Shown here in pieces: positions 12,837-24,210 of a DNA stretch of 64,000 nucleotides. The position numbers and the translations under genes are program-made. The notes beneath the pieces were generated by a model. That model did not search any database, was not told the origin of the DNA, and saw nothing but the letters and a program-made list of their open reading frames with translations. The DNA comes from Ampullaceana balthica (Eukaryota; Mollusca; Gastropoda; Lymnaeidae), in contig CALYLW010001006.1 of the NCBI GenBank assembly GCA_944989445.1, positions 244,639-308,638 on the forward strand. The letters are read 5' to 3'. Positions within the stretch are counted from its first letter, which is position 1. Every line of letters begins with the position of its first letter.

Positions 12837-13324
12837 GGTGACGGTCCATAAAGGTGACGGTCCATAAAGGTGACGGTCCATAAAGGTGACGGTCCATAAA
12901 GTTGACGGTCCATAAAGGTGACGGTCCATAAAGGTGACGGTCCATAAAAGTGACGGTCCATAAAGGTGACGGGCCATAAAGGTGACGGTCCATAAAAGTG
13001 ACGGTCCATAAAGGTGACGGTCCATAAAAGTGACGGTCCATAAAGGTGACGGTCCATAAAGGTGACGGTCCATAAAGGTGACGGGCCATAAAGGTGACGG
13101 GCCATAAAGGTGACGGTCCATAAAAGTGACGGTCCATAAAGGTGACGGTCCATAAAAGTGACGGTCCATAAGGGTGACGGTCCATAAAGGTGACGTGCCA
13201 TAAAGGTGACGGCCCATAAAGGTGACGGTCCATAATGGTGACGGTCCATAAAAGTGACGGTCCATAAAAGTGACGGTCCATAAAGGTTTGGTCCATAAAA
13301 GTGACGGTCCATAAAGGTGACGGT
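12837..13324. repeat. 16-bp minisatellite, about 30 copies
   Basis: Tandem GGTGACGGTCCATAAA units with AAGTGACGG and GGGCC variants. Because the 16-bp unit has no stop on the - strand, all three - frames are open with a 16-residue period. It lies 46 bp after the 33-bp array. Confidence 0.97.
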
Positions 13325-13479
13325 ATAGATATATAGTTAAGATGTAAGAAAATAAAATATTTAAAAAATCGTTTTTTTAAAAAAGGACACGCTTTTACAA
13401 TTTTATTTACATACAGAAAGTGCACTAAAAAAAAAGAAAATACAAATTTTCTATATTAACAGGTAAAATCCGTGAAACT

Positions 13480-13711
13480 ATCCACTGCACATAAAAGCGT
13501 GGGGCGCCCATCACAACTCATTTCTATTTGCAACTACTCATTTGCATATAGATACATATTTCTAATTGATATGATAGTAGCATGTATATGACCAAAGTTG
13601 TGAAACTTTTTAATGTTTATTAATATTCATAAAAATGTGTATTTATGTTTCGCAGCCTTCTACATGATAATGAGTTGCGATGAGTGCCCCACGCTTTCAT
13701 CTGCAATGGAT
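13480..13711. mobile_element. 232-bp miniature inverted-repeat element
   Basis: The left end (ATCCACTGCACATAAAAGCG, continuing TGGGGCGCCCATCACAACTCAT) is matched in inverse by the right end (ATGAGTTGCGATGAGTGCCC, continuing through CACGCTTTCATCTGCAATGGAT). The terminal inverted repeats (TIRs) are about 42 bp with roughly six mismatches. The interior is AT-rich and non-coding. I could not identify a convincing target-site duplication. Confidence 0.8.
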
Positions 13712-13903
13712 TCTACTTTTTAGTATCATTTTTTTTAAAATCATTACTTCGACATAATCAATTCAATTTAATTAGTCAAACTTCATTTTCAATAACTTAA
13801 ATGGGATATTGGTAAAAAGATAGATTATTAAAAAGATAAATTACAAATTTTATGTATTAAAAGAAAAACAGTTTCCCCAACTGCAAATTGAACCACGTAC
13901 CTG

Positions 13904-14069
13904 GTGTCTAGACCAGGGGCGTGGAGTAAGTTATTAACGTCTAGACCAGGGGCGTGGAGTAGGTTACCAACGTCTAGACCAGGGGCGTGGAGTAGGTTAT
14001 CAACGTCTAGAACAGGGACGTGGAGTAGGTTACCAACGTCTAGACCAGGGGCGTGGAGTAGGTTACCAA
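13904..14069. repeat. 33-bp minisatellite, 5 copies
   Basis: Units contain CGTCTAGACCAGGGGCGTGG and AGTAGGTTACCAA. The last copy runs straight into a Helitron-like unit. Confidence 0.95.
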
Positions 14070-14071
14070 TA

Positions 14072-14555
14072 TAAATCCCTTAAATTAGCTTTACCGCCGT
14101 TTCTCTCTCTGTCTTGGGTTCGTGGTCGGTCGGGCGGAAAAACAAAAGAAAAAAATGACATGCTTCCCGTGAAGCCATCGAGCTGAAATTTGGCACATAG
14201 ACCCGTTTCACCTAACAATGCATCTTATCTAAATTTTAATCGATCGAACGTACCGTAATTAAATTAATGCATTTTTAGTTTATCTCTATATACCATATGT
14301 AATTCAAATTCATGGTTTGTTATTGTTTTTTTTTCACGTGCCTGTTTAATTCACGCGTTGACGCCACCCGTCGATGTCCACACCCATCCCGTCCCTTCCC
14401 CCGGCTTTAAAGCCAGGGGATATCACTCGGTGTCAGTCTGTAAATGTTTGTCGCGTTTGAACAAAATCAATACTTTTAGTTATGTCTCATACATATGGGA
14501 TTTATAGTCAAAAACTTTGTTTTTACGGGGTTGTTTTTTTACGGGGTTGTTTAAT
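14072..14555. mobile_element. Helitron-like dispersed unit, copy 1
   Basis: It starts AAATCCCTTAAATTAG and ends GGGATTTATAGTCAAAAACT, then TTTGTTTTTACGGGGTTGTT. Internal landmarks are TCGAGCTGAAATTT, CGATCGAACGTACCGTAATT and TTAGTTTATCTCTATATA. It is directly followed by a second diverged copy. The same landmarks occur at 56271-57772 and, inverted, near 60840. It is non-coding; assignment to Helitron-like elements rests on the related end at 61092-61115. Confidence 0.65.
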
Positions 14556-14992
14556 TAATCCCTTATATTGACTTCGAAATCTTGTCGTCATCTCATTCGC
14601 GGGCGGGCGGAAAAACAATAGTCTAAAATGACACACTTCCCGTGATACTATCGAGCTAAAATTTTGCACATAGACTCGTCTCACGTAACAATGCATCGTA
14701 TCAAAATGTGAGATCGATTGAATGTAACGTAATAAAATTAATGCATTTGTAGTTTATCTCTATATAACTATAGGTAATTCAATTTCACAGTTTGTTATTG
14801 TTCGGCCTTCTGTGCCACTTGAGTCGTTCACGCATGCCATCGGTGACCACACCTCCCCCCCCCCGTTTTACAGCAAAGGGGACTTAAGTCAGTTTCAATC
14901 TGTAAATGTTTATATTTGTCGCTTTGAGTTCTGTCTCATAAATAAGGGATTTATAGTGAAAAACATTGTTTTTACGGGGTTGTTTAATTTTA
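14556..14992. mobile_element. Helitron-like dispersed unit, copy 2
   Basis: Diverged direct repeat of the preceding unit: TAATCCCTTATATTGAC at the start, CTATCGAGCTAAAATTTTGC inside, and AAGGGATTTATAGTGAAAAA then ACGGGGTTGTTTAATTT at the end. Confidence 0.65.
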
Positions 14993-15199
14993 TATTTTTA
15001 TGGGGGTTCGTTCGTAACCACGAAACAGTGTAAATCGGGACCGGCGTAACCCGAGCACTCCCGAAACAAGATCATACGGTCAGAAAGCGATCAAAACTGT
15101 AGCGTTTAACTTTGTGTATCTGTAAAGGTGAAATAAAAAATTTCAATATTAGTCATCATATGTCGGAATAAAATATAAATAAATTTCCTTACAATTTTA

Positions 15200-15400
15200 A
15201 GAAGAAACAAAGCTTCTGGTCCGGATAAAATACAAGCTAGATTACTCAAAGAAGTGAACAATGATTTGCCGCCAATTCTTGACGTATTTGGCTTAGCCTC
15301 TCCAACCATTGTACAGTGCCCAGGGATTAGAAACTCCCCCTAATAAAAAAGAGATAAAACAGACCTTGGTAATCACAGACCTTCTTCAGTTATTAGCAAT
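15200..15400 (+). pseudogene. LINE reverse transcriptase relic
   Basis: From about 15204 the + strand reads RNKASGPDKIQARLLKEV and continues NNDLPPIL. This is the typical N-terminal part of a non-LTR retrotransposon reverse transcriptase (the GPDKI motif precedes the finger/palm region). A further match, PRD then a stop then K-L-P-L, followed by T-L-V-I-T, corresponds to the usual VPRDWK...NYRPVS-like stretch. In-frame stops, a frameshift and the missing catalytic region show it is dead. Confidence 0.75.
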
Positions 15401-16050
15401 TTTTCAAATTATAAAAAGAAACTCATATTATAAATTATTATTGTTAACCATCCAGACAAACATACTTTATGTGCTCACATTAACATGGCTTCATGGTAAT
15501 AACTCATTTGAAACCAAATTAGTTGGTCTATTTTAGTAACCTTCCCACGCCACTATTCATGTCTTTGATGAGTTCCACTTAATGACCCCATCCATCAATG
15601 AGAACAAGTTTTTTCAAATGATTATTTAAATCTTCTACATTCAAACCTCTCATAACGAGTTTAATTCGTTCCAGAGTCTTACTCGTTAAAACGAAACACT
15701 CGTTATACGAAATAATTTTTCCCATACAAATCAATGGTAAAATACGATAATTAGTTCCAAGCTGAAAAAACAACAACAAATTATTCAGAAAAAATATTAA
15801 CAATTATTCAAATAAAATTACTTATGTATTGTTAAAGAGTGAAACAACTAGAATATAATTTAGATTTTTTAAAAATATGGGAAATAGTTTTAGGATTAGT
15901 TTGAAATAAGAAATCCTGGCATGTTAAAACTATCATTGTTTCATTTGGGAAACAAACCAGTAGATCTGTTACCTTTTCCTACAAATAGTCATTAAAATGA
16001 CTCACTTTTTTAAGTCTGTCAAAGTTATGTCCTATGAAAGAAGTCACCCA
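15401..16050. other. AT-rich intergenic, no feature seen
   Basis: Short open frames (309-536 offset and 15579-15803 on the - strand) have no recognisable domain. Nothing else was seen. Confidence 0.45.
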
Positions 16051-16220
16051 AGTCTACGGGGCCCAGTGTTGGCATCATTGAATATACATGTTCATTTAGT
16101 CTACGGGCCCAGTGTTGGCATCATTGACTATACATGTTCATTTAGTCTACGGGCCCAGTGTTGTCATTATTGAATATTTATGTTCAATTAGTCTACGGGC
16201 CAAGTGTTGTCATTATTGAC
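16051..16220. repeat. 46-bp minisatellite, about 4 copies
   Basis: Units begin AGTCTACGGGCCCAGTGTTG and continue through ATTGACTATACATGTTCATTT-like sequence. The first unit has one extra G. The last is partial. Confidence 0.92.
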
Positions 16221-17923
16221 AATGGACGAAGAATAGGAAGCTTTGAAAACCTTACCCATGCAGTGTCGATATGTCTTAATATACGTAGCCAACCAAAGGT
16301 TCAAACCGGGAACTTGTTACACTATCCAGATTATAAGATCCAGTGGATAATGAATAGTGGGTTGGGATTGAGTGGCAGGATATCAAAGAATCACAAGTAT
16401 TGTTATTAAGAGCTGTATTGTAAGTAAAGGGATTCATAATCAATATTTTCATCTTTCAATGATTGAGCAAATCGCACTTAAAACCAACATGGCGTTGAGT
16501 CAGTGCATGTGAACACGTCATTTTCTTTGGCTAATTTGTAAAACAGTTTAATTCAATGTCTTATGTCAACATGGATAACCCAGTCAATAACATAAGGCTT
16601 CGAAAGTAATAACTCAAATGAAGATTATGAAGTAAAATTTGAAATTTTTATGATTTTTAACTCAATTAGATTTAATATAAAGTTTTCAAATTAAGATATT
16701 ATCTGATCTGTTTACAGACGCTCCTTCTATACAGAAGATTATTGCGTCCTACGCTTATCTATGGTTTGTGTTTAGTCCTGCATTTTTATTAGAGATTTAA
16801 ATATTAATAAAGTGTTGGTTTTCCTGGATTCTTCAGGCAACCCATTCCACGCCCGAATTCCGGACGGGAAGAAGGAAAACTTGTATGTGTTTGTTCTTGC
16901 ATACGGAATAAGAAAGGTGTTTTTATCCTTATGTCTGTCTGAGGGTTGTATTAAGTTTTCTTTGTGTTTTATTTCTAAATTAGAATTAATTGCTTTATGT
17001 ATGATTACTACTTTGCTCTTGGTTCTTCTATCCTCTAGTGTTTCAAGGTTTAAAAAAAAAGATTCAAAAAAAGATTTTGTTAAAAATATTTCAAAGAAAA
17101 ATCTGCAAAACCGGTTTTCAATTAACAGTCATAAGTTACTTCATTTCTTTAAAATATACAGAATTAAATTGTTTTTAAAGAAAAATATTGAAAATTCCAA
17201 AGTTTCAAATAAAATTCCAACATCGCTATTGACGAAATTTCAAAAATTCAAATTCTAGATATTTAGACATCAATTCAAAGTCTTCACCCCATTAAGTGCC
17301 AGGATGTGAACATGTGGATCAACAAATTGATTTTACTTCCTCAAATCTATGACGTGTTTCTGTTCATGGGTGAATGTCTTGAGTAACATCCCCTTCCTGA
17401 TGCGGACAAATTCTCTTTTCTCAATAATTACAAGTCGACGTCACCCTCTGAAGATTAGCTCCCATTTTATCTCGTATTTCCCAAACTCCCTGTCTTTCAC
17501 GATATCACCCGAAGCCGTGTAAATGTTTCTAATTTGGACGCTTTTCCCCTTACTTTCCCCTTCGGGGTCGGAGGATTTGATTTTGGAAAGTTTGTATGAA
17601 TTCACATTGTCAAATATAGCTTGCAGTTATTTTCATCGGCACGATCAGATGTGTTCCTATACGTTTGTTTGTTTAGCCTTTGAACCCTCTTGAAGATTAT
17701 CTTTGAATAATGTGGAAGTGTTTGTTTTTAAAGTATTAGATAGAAATGTTTAGAAGAGTAAGTAATTAGAGCTCAAAACATTGATAAAGAATATTATGAT
17801 TTTGTAGCTGTGTAAATATGCAATGTTACAGTCGCAGTTATTTATCAGTATGTAGATGAGTCGTTAAGATTTGAGATTCTAGGACAGTAAAAAAAGAAAG
17901 CCTAGTGGCAACGTATTCGCTTT
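16221..17923. other. intergenic; weak exon-like segment near 16837-16916
   Basis: The region is AT-rich. At 16812-17258 a + strand frame is open, but its second half is lysine/phenylalanine-rich low-complexity sequence. Within it, 16837-16916 is flanked by a pyrimidine-rich TTCCTGGATTCTTCAG and by AAG then GTGTTTTT, resembling splice acceptor and donor sites. I cannot identify a product, and a dispersed repeat is equally likely. Confidence 0.3.
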
Positions 17924-19173
17924 TGGGGAGATAGAATGGGGAGATAGAATGGGGAGATAGAATGGGGAGATAGAATGGGGAGATAGAATGGGGAGATAAA
18001 ATGGCGAGATAGAATGGGGAGATAAAATGGGGAGATAGAATGGGGAGATAGAATGGGGAGATAAAATGGGGAGATAAAATGGGGAGATAGAATGGCGAGA
18101 TAGAATGGGGAGGTAAAATGGGGAGATAGAATGGCGAGATAGAATGGGGAGATAAAATGGGGAGATAGAATGGGGAGATAGAATGGGGAGATAAAATGGC
18201 GAGATAAAATGGCGAGATAGATTGGGGAGATAGAATGGGGAGATAAAATGGGGAAATAGAATGGGGAGATAGAATGGCGAGATAGAATGGGGAGATAGAA
18301 TGGGGAGATAGAATGGGGAGATAGAATGGGGAGATAGAATGGGGAGATAAAATGGCGAGATAAAATGGCGAGATAGATTGGGGAGATAGAATGGGGAGAT
18401 AAAATGGGGAAATAGAATGGGGAGATAGAATGGCGAGATAGAATGGGGAGATAGAATGGGGAGATAGAATGGGGAGATAGAATGGGGAGATAAAATGGGG
18501 AGATAAAATGGGGAGATAGAATGGCGAGATAGAATGGGGAGGTAAAATGGGGAGATAAAATGGGGAGATAGAATGGCGAGATAGAATGGGGAGATAAAAT
18601 GGGGAGATAGAATGGGGAGATAAAATGGCGAGATAAAATGGCGAGATAGATTGGGGAGATAGAATGGGGAGATAAAATGGCGAGATAGAATGGGGAGATA
18701 AAATGGCGAAATAGAATGGGGAGATAGAATGGGGAGATAGAATGGGGAGATAAAATGGCGAGATAGAATGGGGAGATATAATGGGGAGATAGAATGGGGA
18801 GCTAAAATGGGGAGATAGAATGGGGAGATGAAAGGGGGAGATAGAATGGGGAGATAGAATGGGGAGATAAAATGGCGAGATAGAATGGGGAGATAGAATG
18901 GGGAGATAGAATGGGGAGATAAAAGGGGGAGATAGAATGGGGAGATAGAATGGGGAGATAAAAGGGGGAGATAGAATGGGGAGATAGAATGGGGAGATAA
19001 AATGGGGAGATAGAATGGGGAGATAGAATGGGGAGATATAACGGGAAGATAGAATGGGGAGATATAATGGGGAGATAGAATGGGGAGCTAGAATGGGGAG
19101 ATAGAATGGGGAGATAGAATGGGGAGATAGAATGGGGAGATAGAATGGGGAGATAAAATGGGGAAATGAAATG
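17924..19173. repeat. 14-bp G-rich minisatellite, about 89 copies
   Basis: Tandem GGGGAGATAGAATG units with variants GGCGAG, GATAAAATG, GATATAATG and GGGAAATAG. The + strand is strongly purine-rich with a four-G run in most units. The - strand is open for 448 codons with a 14-residue period (YLPILSPHSISPF-like), an artefact of the array. Confidence 0.97.
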
Positions 19174-19512
19174 TCTTGCAGCAATGTTTAAAATCAGTTT
19201 ACAGTCATATTTCCCCAATTTCTAACCTAAAATATCCTCATAATAGTCATTTGGGTCAAGGTTAGTCTAAACAGAGTTTCGCGTTGTTTAACAAAATTAA
19301 AGAACAGAGAGAAAATTCAATCACGCGACGCCTATACAAAACAGAGTGAACGAAACTTCCAATAAAATACACCAAAAAGCTGGAACGCACCAAAACGATT
19401 CAATTCTCGATAGCAAATTATAGGGATAGATGTACAGCTTGATGATTCAATTCTTTTTTTCTTTGTGGCCATTTACCTGAGAACTGAGAATGGTAAGTTA
19501 ATTCATCCTCTT
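19174..19512. other. intergenic, no feature seen
   Basis: Unique sequence between the 14-bp array and the GA tract. No gene was recognised. Confidence 0.5.
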
Positions 19513-19562
19513 ATATATATAGAGAGAGAGTGAGAGAGAGAAAGAGAGAGAGAGAGTGAGAA

Positions 19563-19595
<33 letters not shown>

Positions 19596-19766
19596 AAGAG
19601 AGAGAGAGAGTGGAAGAGAGAGAGAGAAATTGTGAGAGAGAGAGAAAGTGAGAGAGAGAGAAAGAGAGAGAGAGAAAGAGAGAGAGAGAGAAAAAGATAG
19701 AGAGAGAGAAAGAGAGAGAGAGAGAAAGAGAGAGAAAGAAAAAGAGAGAAAGAGATAGAGAGAGGA

Positions 19767-19799
<33 letters not shown>

Positions 19800-19817
19800 G
19801 AGAGAGAAAGAAAAAAC
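19513..19817. repeat. GA-rich homopurine microsatellite
   Basis: About 300 bp of GAGAGA with AAAG interruptions and a few T. The tract is almost purely purine on the + strand. Serine/leucine-rich frames on the - strand are microsatellite products. Confidence 0.95.
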
Positions 19818-20741
19818 AAATAGTAAAATCTGATGATGAAAGAGTGAAATTCTGCACATGAATCATTCATCTGTAACGTGACACAATCAAATTGACCGTT
19901 TTGGCCCAACGACCGAGCCTCCTTGGCAACTTACTTTACGGAATGCTCAGAAACGTACAAAGCAAACAGATAAAAGGCTGCCAAGACCAGAAGACAGGTC
20001 AGGAAATATCGCGCGAAAATCCCTCCTAATGAAAATTTGACCATCTGGTTCGACCGTTGGAAAGGCTTTTCGGGAAAAGGTAGGTCTTATAAATCATCAA
20101 TAAACTCATTAAACTTCAACGGTGCAAAGATACGATGTACAGAATTTTACACGTCAATCGCGATGGACATAAAACAAAAAGATTTAATCCTGTATGCCAT
20201 GAAGCTGAGACCCTCTTACCCACACTCCTGCCACACACTCTCACTGTTCACTGCAGACAGCTCACGGGACAGAAAGGCAAGCGTCTGATGGAGTCACAAG
20301 AATAAAGAAAGCAATGAACAGTAGAAAAACAAATAATGGAGGAGTGAGTGAAAACAACATCTTTACTACAATAATCAACTTCCTAAGAAGGAAAAATAAA
20401 CATATATTGCTACTTAAACAACTGAATTATTCTTTGTTGTTCCCGTGGGTTCCATTAGTCAAGATGCCACCACCTTCAATACAGTTTCAATGGTCTGAGA
20501 TGATCCAGCTCTATGTTTACTTCAGACTTTGACTTACTTGACCTTTTCTCCACCGTACCCCGCCCCAACTACCCTACCTCTCTGGTAGCGTTTTATTGAG
20601 TTCGGGGGAAGGCGGGGTGGGGTTCTCACTACATGGGGCGTGGGAGCTGGGGGTGGGGGAGTGGATGGTGATACAAATCTTAGTTTGTCCGGAAGTACGT
20701 AAGGAACCCATCCAATCTTATCGTCAGACTCTGACTGGAAC
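19818..20741. other. intergenic with a G-rich block
   Basis: Two short + frames (20037-20288, 20314-20532) show no known domain. At 20604-20661 the + strand has repeated runs of three to five G. At 20635-20659 four runs are separated by loops of 3, 4 and 1 nt, a classical G-quadruplex pattern. Confidence 0.5.
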
Positions 20742-21200
20742 CGGATGAAAGTCTGTATGTCGGGTGAAAGTCTGTAGGTCGGGTGAAAGTCTGTATGACG
20801 GGTGAAAGTCTGTATGTCGGGCGAAAGTGTGTATGTCGGGTGAAAGTTTGTATGTCGGGTGAAAGTCTGTATGTCGGGTGAAAGTCTGTATGTCGGGTGA
20901 AAGTCTGTATGACGGGTGAAAGTCTGTATGTGGGGTGAAAGTTTGTATGTCGGGTGAAAGTCTGTATGTCGGGTGAAAGTCTGTAGGTCGGGTGAAAGTC
21001 TGTATGACGGGTGAAAGTCTGTAGGTCGGGTGAAAGTCTGTATGACGGGTGAAAGTCTGTATGTCGGGTGAAAGTGTGTACGTCGGGTGAAAGTGTGTAT
21101 GTGGGGTGAAAGTTTCTATGTCGGGTGAAAGTCTGTATGTCGGGTGAAAGTCTGTATTTCGGGTGAAAGTCTGTATGTCGGGTGGAAGTTTGTATGTGGG
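20742..21200. repeat. 19-bp minisatellite, about 24 copies
   Basis: Tandem GGGTGAAAGTCTGTATGTC units with TAGGTC, TATGAC and GTGTATG variants. The 19-bp unit lacks - strand stops, so a long TYRLSPDIQTFTRHTDFHP-type frame appears; this is an artefact. Confidence 0.97.
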
Positions 21201-21310
21201 TAATGTATTGAACAAGGGACACAATCCTGTAAAACACTTTCGGGACCAGAGTAAAATGTTTTCTTAGAGTCATTTGCATCACGCTGAATATTAAAAATAT
21301 ATACATTAGG

Positions 21311-21502
21311 CAGAGGCGTCACTAGGGACATGCGGTGTCTGTGGACCGCACCGAGTGACTCCATCACAAGGGGTAACACCAAAATGTAAAACACTCTATG
21401 TTCCCCTTATTGGCGGACTCGGAGGAGGTCTATGGGGTAACTCCTGAGGGGTAATACCATGAGCTACCGCAATGGGTGGCACCAACAATGGTGACGCCTC
21501 TG
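21311..21502. mobile_element. 192-bp hAT-like miniature element
   Basis: The left end CAGAGGCGTCACTAGGG is matched by the right end ATGGTGACGCCTCTG (12-bp inverted repeat CAGAGGCGTCAC). The flanking octamers ACATTAGG and ATATTAGC agree at 6 of 8 positions, consistent with an old 8-bp target-site duplication. Its interior GTGGACCGCACCGAGTGAC is repeated at 34559-34583, where a second copy is interrupted by another transposon. Confidence 0.75.
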
Positions 21503-21854
21503 ATATTAGCACATAATATGACAAATATGACAGTTTTACAATGAATTAATTATTTTCAAACTAAACTAAGTTCCCGTTCGTTTATTTTTAATATATTATT
21601 ATTTTATATTTTTAAAATTCCACTTCTTGACTGCAGAATATTATATTTACTTCCCGCTTTTAATCAATGAACCAACATACATTAAATGTCCAGTCTGAAC
21701 ATTATTAATTTTTTTTAAAAAGGTAGTAAATTAAAAACTCTGTCTCTAAACACAGACAAGCCGTATCTCACGTGACTTCAGCAGCGTATAGTTTATGTTT
21801 GAATTAAAGCAAATTAAAGTTTCTTGGTGGAATCCCATAAATAGGTCGTTGGAA
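21503..21854. other. AT-rich intergenic, no feature seen
   Basis: Unique AT-rich sequence. No gene was recognised. Confidence 0.5.
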
Positions 21855-23237
21855 TCTATGAGATAAGACCTGAAGACATCTGAGACCTTTATGACATAAG
21901 ACCTGAAGACATCTAAGACCTTTATGAGATAAGACCTGAAGACATCTGAGACCTTTATGACATAAGACCTGAAGACATCTGAGACCTTTATGAGATAAGA
22001 CCTGAAGACATCTGAGACCTTTATGAGATAAGACCTGATACATCTGAGACCTAATGAGATAAGACCTGAAGACATCTGAGACCTTTATGAGATAAGACCT
22101 GAAGACATCTGAGACCTTTATGAGATAAGACCTGAGACATCTGAGACCTTTATGAGATAAGACCTGAAGACATCTGAGACCTTTATGAGATAAGACTTGA
22201 AGATATCTGAGACCTTTATGAGATAAGACCTGAAGACATCTGAGACTTTTATGAGATAAGACCTGACGATATCTGAGACCTTTATGAGATAAGACCGGAA
22301 GACATCTGAGACCTTAATGAGATAAGACCTGAAGACATCTGAGACCTTAATGAGATAAGATCTGAAGACATCTGAGACCTTAATGAGATAAGACCTGAAG
22401 ACATCTGAGACCTTTATGACATAATACTTGAAGACATCTGAGACATTTATGAGATAAGACCTGAAGACATCTGAGACCTTTATGAGATAAGACCTGAAGA
22501 CATCTGAGACCTTAATGAGATAAGACCTGAAGACATCTGAGACCTTTATGACATAATACTTGAAGACATCTGAGACCTTAATGAGATAAGACCTGAAGAC
22601 ATCTGAGACCTTTATGAGATAAGACCTGAAGACATCTGAGACCTTTATGAGATAAGACCTGAAGACATCTGAGACATTTATGAGATAAGACCTGAAGACA
22701 TCTGAGACCTTTATGAGATAAGACCTGAAGACATCTGAGACATTTATGAGGTAAGACCTGAAGACATCTGAGACCTTTATGACATAATACTTGAAGACAT
22801 CTGAGACATTTATGAGATAAGACCTGAAGACATCTGAGACCTTTATGAGATAAGACCTGAAGACATCTGAGACCTTAATGAGATAAGACCTGAAGACATC
22901 TGAGACCTTTATGACATAATACTTGAAGACATCTGAGACATTTATGAGATAAGACCTGAAGACATCTGAGACCTTTATGAGATAAGACCTGAAGACATCT
23001 GAGACCTTTATGACATAATACTTGAAGACATCTGAGACCTTAATGAGATAAGACCTGAAGACATCTGAGACCTTTATGACATAATACTTGAAGACATCAG
23101 AGACATTTTTGAGATAAGACCTGAAGACATCTGAGACCTTAATGAGATAAGACCTGAAGACATCTGAGACATTTATGAGATAAGACCTGATACATCTGAG
23201 ACCTTTATGAGATAAGACCTGAAGACATCAGAGACCT
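21855..23237. repeat. 33-bp minisatellite, about 42 copies
   Basis: Units contain GAGATAAGACCTGAAGACAT and CTGAGACCTTTAT. Sub-types (CTTTATGACATAATACTTG, CATTTATGAG, CCTTAATGAG) recur in the same order in four-unit blocks, for example from 22443 and again from 22806, an offset of about 11 units. This indicates multi-unit duplication. Confidence 0.97.
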
Positions 23238-23617
23238 TGACTCGGTAAATAACTTTTCCTTTACTTAATTAGGTCTAAAAGCCAGCTCAATTTCTGTTTG
23301 GTAATATTGAAGTCAATATAAACCAACATCATAATTAAAGCTTTCCTGAAGATTATCTGCAAATTTCGGAAGGTGAAGAATGTTAAGATTTCTGTTTACT
23401 AACATCAAAGGAACTCTACCAAGTACAGGGAAGTTATCAGTTTAATTATAACTACTATTCTCACTTTTACTAAGTGTGTTTAAATACTTTCTGGACAATG
23501 CCAAGTTTTGAAAGTGTGTGTGGTTATTGTTTTTGCTCAGTTTATTAATCCAGATAGCAATCTAATTTTTGATGAACTATACAATGTTGCTAGGTTTGCT
23601 AAGCTAGGCATTGTGCC
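23238..23617. other. AT-rich intergenic, no feature seen
   Basis: Unique sequence between two arrays. No gene was recognised. Confidence 0.5.
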
Positions 23618-24086
23618 ATAAACATAACCATCACTATAATGACTAACATTTTGACTTCTCGTGCTAAAAACATTACCATCACTAACATGTTGACTTCTCG
23701 TGCTATAAACATTACCATCACTAACATGTTGACTTCTCGTGCTATAAACATTACCATCACTAACATGTTGACTTCTCGTGCTATAAACATTACCATCACT
23801 AACATGTTGACTTCTCGTGCTATAAACATTACCATCACTAACATGTTGACTTCTCGTGCTATAAACATTACCATCACTAACATGTTGACTTCTCGTGCTA
23901 TAAACATTACCATCACTAACATGTTGACTTCTCGTGCTATAAACATTACCATCACTAACATGTTGACTTCTCGTGCTATAAACATTACCATCACTAACAT
24001 GTTGACTTCTCGTGCTATAAACATTACCATCACTAACATGTTGACTTCTCGTGCTATAAACATTACCATCACTAACATGTTGACTC
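23618..24086. repeat. 39-bp minisatellite, 12 copies, almost identical
   Basis: Units begin AACATTACCATCACTAACAT and continue GTTGACTTCTCGTGCTATA. All but the first and last appear identical. The 13-codon unit has no stop in one frame on each strand, so about 160 codons are open both ways. This is symmetric and argues against a gene. Confidence 0.97.
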
Positions 24087-24210
24087 CTTTAAGTGTCAAT
24101 CCCAGTGTTGCATGTTTGTTTAAAGTTTAAAGCAAAATAATAATTCACGTTTCATTAAAATATTGTCGCCCATTTCGATGCAGTCATGATTTTGTTGGTT
24201 GCGGATTACA

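Noticed and set aside
17838..19184. 448-codon - strand open frame with YLPILSPHSISPF-like repeats
   Set aside because: Three phases of a 14-bp unit make a 14-residue period. The frame begins and ends within the array borders.
19498..19909. Serine/leucine-rich open frames on the - strand
   Set aside because: They are translations of a GA/CT microsatellite in three frames.
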